A stretch of DNA of 20,449 nt from Rhodospirillaceae bacterium (lineage in GTDB: Bacteria; Pseudomonadota; Alphaproteobacteria; SP197): contig JABIUG010000452.1 in the NCBI GenBank assembly GCA_018700655.1, positions 1 through 20,449 on the forward strand, written 5' to 3'. Below the pieces are notes generated by a model. It was not told the origin of the DNA. It did not search any database and worked only from the letters and a program-made list of their open reading frames with translations. Both the position numbers and the translations under genes were made by a program. Shown here piece after piece: positions 15,572 to 20,449 of the stretch; position 1 is the first letter of the stretch, and each line of letters starts with the position of its first letter.

Positions 15572-16810
15572 GTGAACACTCCCGTCTCATCCGGCCCAGC
15601 TGTGAGCCTTCTGTTCGTGACCGGACGGGTCTTTGTACCTTTCGCGCTGGGGTACTTCCTGTCCTACATGTTCCGCACCGTGAACGCGGTGCTGGGGCCG
15701 GTTCTGGGCGAAGAACTGGGGATCGACGCGGCAGCCATCGGCCTTCTGACCGGTGCCTATTTCTTCGCCTTTGCCACAGTCCAGATTCCGCTCGGCATGG
15801 CGCTCGACAAGTTCGGTCCCCGCCGCACCCAGGCCGTGCTGCTGACCGTCGCGGCGACCGGCGCACTCTTGTTCAGCCTGGGCGGTGACACGCTATCGCT
15901 TGCCCTTGCCCGCGCGGTGATCGGGGCCGGGGTCTCGGGCTGTCTGCTCGCCTCCTTCAAGATATTTGCGCTCTGGCTCCCCAGCCAGAAACTGCCGCTG
16001 GTCAACGGCCTGCTGATGGCCTGCGGGGGACTTGGCGTGATGGCTTCATCGACGCCCGTGCAGATCGCCGTCGAAACAATTGGCTGGCGCTACCTGTTCC
16101 ACATCATCGCTGCGGTGACATTGCTGGTTGCTGTTCTCATCTTCTTTGTCGTGCCGGACCGTCGCGCCCAGGGCGAACCCAAGACGCTGAACGACCAGTT
16201 GCGTGGGCTTTCCTTCATCTTCCGCTCACGCATTTTCTGGGCGGTTACACCACTGGTCATGACCGCGCAGGCAGCCTGGATGTCGACCCAGGCACTGTGG
16301 TTCGGACCCTGGCTGCGTGACATGGGCGGGCTCGATGCCGACCGTGCTGCCGAGGCACTCTTCATCGGCGGTATCGGCATGGTCGCGGGCTACGCCTTGC
16401 TGGGCTGGCTGACCGAACGCCTGAGCCGGCGGGGCATCTCCGTCAATCTGATTGCCGGCATCGCGACGGCGACCTTCATCGCGATGCAGATCCTGCTGGC
16501 GACCGGCGCGCCCTTGCCCGCCTGGGTGATGACCTCGGCCTTTGCCTTTACCGGAGGTTCCGCGACCATCTTTTATTCCGGACTGACCCAGAAGTTTCCG
16601 GTCGCGATGGCCGGACGGGTCAACACATCGATCGCGCTCTTCACCTTCAGCCTGGCCGGCCTGTTGCAGCTCATCATGGGCGCGGTGCTCGATTTCTTTC
16701 CGGCCGAGGGCGGCGGTTACAGGCCAACCGGCTATTTCGTCGCCTTTGGCGGCTGGGCTCTCGTCCAGATCGCCTGCTTCACCTGGTTTCTGCTGCGCGG
16801 AACACGCTAA
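15572..16810 (+). CDS. MFS transporter, NarK/nitrate-transporter-like branch
   Basis: About 412 residues with roughly twelve membrane segments. The first segment GYFLSYMFRTVNAVLGPVL, the loop-2/3 signature LDKFGPRR and the second-half segments fit the major facilitator branch that databases label nitrate/nitrite or sugar-phosphate transporters. The substrate is unknown. The start at GTG 15572 is preferred because an upstream ATG at 15467 adds a 35-residue Arg/Pro-rich, non-conserved leader. No clear ribosome-binding site supports either start. It is convergent with the cyclodeaminase gene, with only three bases between the stops, and divergent from argH. Confidence 0.88.
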   Translation: MNTPVSSGPAVSLLFVTGRVFVPFALGYFLSYMFRTVNAVLGPVLGEELGIDAAAIGLLTGAYFFAFATVQIPLGMALDKFGPRRTQAVLLTVAATGALLFSLGGDTLSLALARAVIGAGVSGCLLASFKIFALWLPSQKLPLVNGLLMACGGLGVMASSTPVQIAVETIGWRYLFHIIAAVTLLVAVLIFFVVPDRRAQGEPKTLNDQLRGLSFIFRSRIFWAVTPLVMTAQAAWMSTQALWFGPWLRDMGGLDADRAAEALFIGGIGMVAGYALLGWLTERLSRRGISVNLIAGIATATFIAMQILLATGAPLPAWVMTSAFAFTGGSATIFYSGLTQKFPVAMAGRVNTSIALFTFSLAGLLQLIMGAVLDFFPAEGGGYRPTGYFVAFGGWALVQIACFTWFLLRGTR

Positions 16811-16813
16811 GCC

Positions 16814-17779
16814 TCAACGTTCGAGCCTGGAACCCACGCCCTGCTCGACCGCCTTGGTGTAACAGAGCGCGGCCAACGCAAGATCACCGACTGCCAGACC
16901 ACGAAATGCGAAGACCGTACGTTCCCGGTCGTTGATCCGGCCAGGTTTGTCGCCGGTCGCCAGATCCGTGAGATCCCCGGAAATCAGATCCGGCGACACC
17001 ATGGGGTCGGCCATGAAACTTTCCTGATCGCGGTTGTCGATGAAGACCCGATCGAGCCGCGCGATGCTCTCGGCATGCCAGGGGCGCGTCAGGTCGGTCA
17101 TGGCGACGAAACTGCCCGGTGAAAGCAGATCGGCATCCAGGAAGGATTCCTTCAAGGTCGTGTGCGGCACCGACGAGACCACGAGATCAGCACCTGAAAG
17201 CGCTGCCGCAGCATCGCCCGACGCATCTGCTTCCAATCCCATGTCACGGGCCATGTCGAGCAGGCGATCGCGGTTGACCGCGCCGCGACCAAGCGCACGA
17301 ATGCGTTTCAGAGGGAAGATCTGGCTGAACGCTTCAAGATGGCAACGGGCCTGCAGGCCACAGCCGATAAAGGCCAGGGTTTCCGAATCCTTGCGCCCCA
17401 GATGATAGGCCGCCGTCGCCGACAGGCCCGCAGTGCGCACACCGGTGATCCAGTCGCCATCCATGATGCCCAGCGGCAACCCGCTCTCGGCATCAAACAC
17501 CGTGATCAGGGCACCGATGGTTTCAAGACCGCTCTGTGGATTATCCGGGTTCATGCCCAGCGACTTCACGGCCATCAGGGACGGTTCGCTTGCGGTCGCC
17601 AGGGTCGACATGTGGAGCTTTGCCCCGCCCGGCAGGATCTGCGCCTTGGGTGTGTTCCAGGCGCGCCCTTCGGCGACCTGGCGCAGCAGGCTTTCGATCG
17701 TATCGATGATGTCCTTGGTGGTGATGCCAAGCGCCTGGACATCCTGGCGGCGTAGATAAAGCAGGGATTCGTCGGTCAT
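16814..17779 (-). CDS. Ornithine cyclodeaminase / mu-crystallin family protein
   Basis: 321 residues. The family members include ornithine cyclodeaminase (ornithine to proline), alanine dehydrogenase and pyrroline-2-carboxylate reductase. KLHMST, MAVKSLG (Lys72), TGVRTAG (Arg115) and the NAD-binding GCGLQA (139-144) are clear; the rest aligns with the usual fold. The ATG at 17779 is chosen because GGAG lies eight bases upstream; a longer reading to 17827 has no such site. argH and this gene could both touch arginine/ornithine metabolism, but the activity cannot be decided from sequence. It lies 126 bases downstream of the broken gltS-like gene on the same strand. Confidence 0.9.
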   Translation of the reverse strand: MTDESLLYLRRQDVQALGITTKDIIDTIESLLRQVAEGRAWNTPKAQILPGGAKLHMSTLATASEPSLMAVKSLGMNPDNPQSGLETIGALITVFDAESGLPLGIMDGDWITGVRTAGLSATAAYHLGRKDSETLAFIGCGLQARCHLEAFSQIFPLKRIRALGRGAVNRDRLLDMARDMGLEADASGDAAAALSGADLVVSSVPHTTLKESFLDADLLSPGSFVAMTDLTRPWHAESIARLDRVFIDNRDQESFMADPMVSPDLISGDLTDLATGDKPGRINDRERTVFAFRGLAVGDLALAALCYTKAVEQGVGSRLER

Positions 17780-17905
17780 GGTCTTTGCTCCGCCCACGTG
17801 ATGCGCAGGCTCATATTGTCTGGTCACGGGAGATTAACGCGCCGCCACGCGACTGGCGACGGCGCAGTTGGCCTGATATCGGGTTGCAGCAGAACCGTGA
17901 TCGGA

Positions 17906-18940
17906 TTAAAGCACGCAGCGTCGGAGTCGATTCAACGGAAACACCACAAAGAGGATGAACAGCACCGTCGCAACGACCTGACCGCCAAGCAGGATCAGAA
18001 GCGGGCCGGCAAGGTCACCCAGCGACCAAAGCTGCATCCCCATCAGGGACATGGCGATGAAGATGCCGAGCGAGAAATCCGACACCAATGCCAGCGCGCG
18101 TGTCCTCGCGGGCCAGCGCAGTCGGGGCACAAGTTTCGGCACCGGGTTTGTCAGCAGGATCGCTACCAGCAGACATGACACGAAAAGTGGCAGCTTGAGC
18201 CCCGTCGCGGCAAAGGCCTGATCAAGAAAGAAACCCAGGATGATGGCAACATGGAGTGTCAGCAGGACCGACATGATGCTGACATGGTCGATCACCTCGA
18301 TCTCCTCACGCTCGTGGGGAACGCCGAAGAGATGCGAGTCCTGATCCCCGGGAATACCGGCGATGGCGTGACGTGACAGCAGGTAACGCGCAATCGGGCC
18401 GCCCAGCAGGCTGGCTACGACCAGGCCCAGGGTCGCAGCGGCAACACCGATTTCGAGAGCGTTCGGCACGCCATGGCTGGCTGCGATCTCAGGCGCCCAG
18501 GCAATCGTGGTGCCGTGGCCGCCGATCAGCGAAGCAGAACCGGCCAGGACACCCATTGCACTGGGCTCACCCATCAGGGTCGCGACCGAGACACCGATGA
18601 CGTCCTGCAGAACGATGTAACCCAGGGTCAGAACCAGCAGGATAACGAGCGGGCGACCACCCTCGATGAGGTCCTTGAAACGCGCGTTGAGGCCAATCGC
18701 AGTGAAGAAATAAACCATCAGGCGATCGCGCACCTCCAGGTCGTATTCCAGTTCGATATCGAAGGCGAGAAACAACCCAAGTGCCGTCAGGGAAGCCAGA
18801 ATGCCAACGGTGACCGGCTCGGGAATGTTGAAATTCTTCAATACTGCGACGCGTGCGTTCAGGGACATCCCGGCGAAATAGACGAGAATTCCGATCGTGA
18901 AGGCCATGAAACTCTGGATATGAACAATATTCTCGGTCAC
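17906..18940 (-). pseudogene. gltS: GltS-like sodium/glutamate symporter, 3' truncated
   Basis: 344 residues from GTG 18940 (GGGGA four bases upstream). Clear relatedness to E. coli GltS: NIPEPVTVG, RDRLMVYFFTAIGLNA, GSASLIGGHGTTIAW, NALEIGVAAATLGLV, LPLFVSCLL and FSLGIFIAMSLMGMQLW. These correspond to conserved segments through the first four fifths of GltS. After ATVLFILFVVF the family continues with a DYDAAV-type motif and about 70 more residues with re-entrant and final membrane segments. Here the frame runs into PLNRLRRCVL and stops. The +1 frame at 17914-17927 reads DSDAA, as if a frameshift preceded a deletion of the rest. The 126 bases downstream are too short to hold the missing end. 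Either a pseudogene or an unusually short functional variant. Confidence 0.75.
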
Positions 18941-19096
18941 GCAATCCCCGTTCTCGTTCGGAGTGAAAACACACCAGCCTGCGAAGGACGAGATACCGTC
19001 TCTCCAGCCTTCGGTACAGCCCAAAGCTGACGGCAGGAGTTGCTTGCCCACATCCTGCATTGGCTGTATCGCCGATACCATCCCAAGGAGGCGTTC

Positions 19097-19558
19097 ATGG
19101 CCGGCGATTCACTTCCCGCATTCCTGATCGAAAAACTGCGTGAAGAGCTCGGACGCTATCGCGAGCGTGGTTTTCTGAAAGCCGTGCTGGCGGCCAGTGC
19201 CTTGTGTGCTCTCGCCGATGACGAGATTTCGATCGAGGAGCGTTATCAGGTCGACAGCATTCTTGCCGCCGATCCTGCCTTATCCCGGTTTGATGGCGCC
19301 AAGGCAGCCGCCATCTTCGATGATTACGCCCGTGCCTTGCGCGAAGAACCGCTGCGCGCCCGTGATGTCCTGATGCAGAAGGTCGAGCGGTTGCGCGATC
19401 ACGATCCCAAGCAGGCGCGCACCGCGATGCGCGCTGCATGGCTGGTGGTCACCGCCAACGACGTTGTCACGCCGGCCGAAGACGCCATGTTCTATCAGCT
19501 TTGCACTGCGGTCGGCCTTGACCCAGATGTCGTGCGCCGGGGTGCCGGGGTGGCGTGA
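19097..19558 (+). CDS. TerB-like domain protein, copy 1
   Basis: 153 residues, all-helical and soluble, of the TerB/tellurite-resistance-B-like superfamily. Two acidic motifs mark the halves: ADDEISIEER near residue 40 and ANDVVTPAED near residue 119, each placed like the metal-binding loops of TerB domains. The function is unknown; the family name does not imply tellurite resistance here. The ATG at 19097 has the strongest ribosome-binding site in the window, AAGGAGG five bases upstream. A longer reading from 19040 adds 19 unconserved residues. The gene is followed after 106 bases by its paralogue and diverges from the gltS-like gene. Confidence 0.85.
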   Translation: MAGDSLPAFLIEKLREELGRYRERGFLKAVLAASALCALADDEISIEERYQVDSILAADPALSRFDGAKAAAIFDDYARALREEPLRARDVLMQKVERLRDHDPKQARTAMRAAWLVVTANDVVTPAEDAMFYQLCTAVGLDPDVVRRGAGVA

Positions 19559-19664
19559 TTGACCAACAACAAGAGATTGGCCGTTCTGGCCGACGACCGG
19601 TGAGTTTCTGTCGCGACCGGCCTGTCGCCTCCTACATTGGCCGTATGTGGGAAAAGAGAGCAAC

Positions 19665-20129
19665 ATGACTAGCGAACCCCTGCCCGCGATTTTGCACGAC
19701 AAGCTTCATGAAGAGGTCGAGCAGTTCGCCGATCGCGATTTCCTCAAAGCGGTCCTTGGCGTCAGTGTCCTGTGCGCCCTGGCTGATGACGAGATCTCGA
19801 TCGAGGAACGCTTTCAGATCGACGATGTTCTGGCACAGGACCCCGTACTCTCGACGTTCGATACCACCCGTGCCACCCGAATCTTCGATGATTTTGCCGA
19901 AGCCGTTCAGATTGACCCCGAACGGGCGCGCGATGTGCTGATGGCCAAGGTGAAAAGGATCGGCGAATCAAATGCCAAACAGGCCCGCACGGCGATGCGG
20001 GCAGCCTGGTTGATCATTGCTGTAGATGGCACGATCACCATGCGCGAAGACGCGACGTTCTGTTATCTCTGCAGCCTGGCCGGCCTGGAGGCCGATATCG
20101 TGCGCCTGGGTGTCGAGACCGCCTGGTAG
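19665..20129 (+). CDS. TerB-like domain protein, copy 2
   Basis: 154 residues, a tandem paralogue of the preceding gene. A hand alignment without gaps gives about 84 identities over 153 positions; the blocks FLKAVL, CALADDEISIEER and KQARTAMRAAWL are nearly invariant. The second acidic motif is VDGTITMRED here versus ANDVVTPAED in copy 1, so the two probably differ in the second loop. The ATG at 19665 is chosen for alignment with copy 1, with AGAGAG just upstream; a GTG at 19647 is possible. The stop abuts the stop of the opposite-strand Bax-like gene with no spacer. The 106-base gap between copies contains GGCC-rich inverted bases but no clear terminator. Confidence 0.85.
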   Translation: MTSEPLPAILHDKLHEEVEQFADRDFLKAVLGVSVLCALADDEISIEERFQIDDVLAQDPVLSTFDTTRATRIFDDFAEAVQIDPERARDVLMAKVKRIGESNAKQARTAMRAAWLIIAVDGTITMREDATFCYLCSLAGLEADIVRLGVETAW

Positions 20130-20449
20130 TCAGCTGCCGTCACCCACCGGATTCACGATGGTGGTCGGGCCGTCTGCCAATACGGCCGTGTCGAGATTGC
20201 TCAACTTGTTCACCGAGATAATCGCACGAAGGCTGCTGACATAATCGGCACCGCGTTCGGAGTAGCTCGTAAGACCGGCGGCCAGATCCGAACCCGAAGG
20301 CGACTCGCTTTGGGCACGCCGCGCGCGCAGATCCGCATAGGCTGCATGGCTGTTGAGGTTGAGCATATAGGCTTCGACCGAATCCAGCGGGGTGGCAAAC
20401 GCCCTGATCTTGTAGTCGCCCATGCCGTCACGCTGCTGTTGCGGCACGA
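20130..20449 (-). CDS. Bax-like glucosaminidase-family protein, C-terminal part
   Basis: 106 residues visible, open to the right edge, so the N-terminal catalytic region lies outside. SVEAYMLNLNSHAAYADLRARRA followed by LAAGLTSYSERGADYVSSLRAII is the characteristic C-terminus of Bax-type proteins with a mannosyl-glycoprotein endo-beta-N-acetylglucosaminidase-like domain, which are thought to act on peptidoglycan. The tail after this is short and Pro/Gly-containing. It is convergent with the TerB-like pair. Catalytic residues cannot be checked in the window. Confidence 0.8.
   Translation of the reverse strand, partial: VPQQQRDGMGDYKIRAFATPLDSVEAYMLNLNSHAAYADLRARRAQSESPSGSDLAAGLTSYSERGADYVSSLRAIISVNKLSNLDTAVLADGPTTIVNPVGDGS

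Noticed and set aside
18941..19096. N-terminal extension of the gltS-like gene to the ATG at 19081
   Set aside because: The extra 47 residues are not hydrophobic, not GltS-like and contain Cys/Trp/Gly-rich non-coding-looking sequence; the GTG at 18940 has a ribosome-binding site and gives the usual N-terminus.
19097..20129. Tellurite-resistance operon
   Set aside because: Only TerB-like domains are present, with no terA, terC, terD, terE or terZ nearby; TerB domains occur in many unrelated contexts.

Overview
The window is GC-rich, densely coded chromosomal DNA, most likely from an alphaproteobacterium. The content points to the Rhodospirillales or a neighbouring order: a class II (adenosylcobalamin) ribonucleotide reductase, DUF2125 and DUF4175 proteins, an MJ0042 zinc-ribbon membrane protein, a ChaC-type cyclotransferase, and the order argH-lptM-lysA-DUF4175 close to ftsE-ftsX-ydcF-plsC. 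No RNA genes, CRISPR arrays, insertion sequences or phage genes are visible, and no gene-free stretch exceeds 300 bases.

Layout. (1) 1-2591: the 3' part of tyrA (+), convergent with a DUF2125 protein (-), then a ChaC-type gamma-glutamylcyclotransferase (+). (2) 2588-5613: a minus-strand set of nrdJ, aroQ-type chorismate mutase and a DUF4406/nucleoside 2-deoxyribosyltransferase-like protein. (3) 5737-8580: the minus-strand envelope operon ftsE-ftsX-ydcF-plsC, in which all three junctions are ATGA overlaps. (4) 8698-9663: a divergent zinc-ribbon/transmembrane protein. (5) 9676-15449: the minus-strand operon argH-lptM-lysA-DUF4175-GNAT. lptM is a 40-codon lipoprotein gene that overlaps both neighbours. 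(6) 15572-17779: an MFS transporter (+), convergent with an ornithine cyclodeaminase-family gene (-). (7) 17906-18940: a sodium/glutamate symporter-like gene whose 3' end appears frameshifted and deleted. (8) 19097-20449: two tandem TerB-like paralogues and the C-terminal part of a Bax-like glucosaminidase running off the right edge.

Functional reading. Most of the window is housekeeping: aromatic amino-acid synthesis (tyrA, aroQ), arginine and lysine/diaminopimelate synthesis (argH, lysA), deoxynucleotide supply (nrdJ), and envelope assembly and division (FtsEX, PlsC, YdcF, LptM, and perhaps DUF2125, DUF4175 and the Bax-like enzyme). lysA makes lysine from meso-diaminopimelate, which is also a peptidoglycan precursor, so the argH-lptM-lysA cluster links amino-acid and envelope metabolism.

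I see no convincing new multi-gene system. The leads most worth a second look are the decayed gltS end, the tandem TerB pair beside a cell-wall hydrolase, the lptM tail that also encodes the lysA ribosome-binding site, the repeat-derived C-terminus of the DUF2125 protein, and the deoxyribosyltransferase-like gene downstream of nrdJ.
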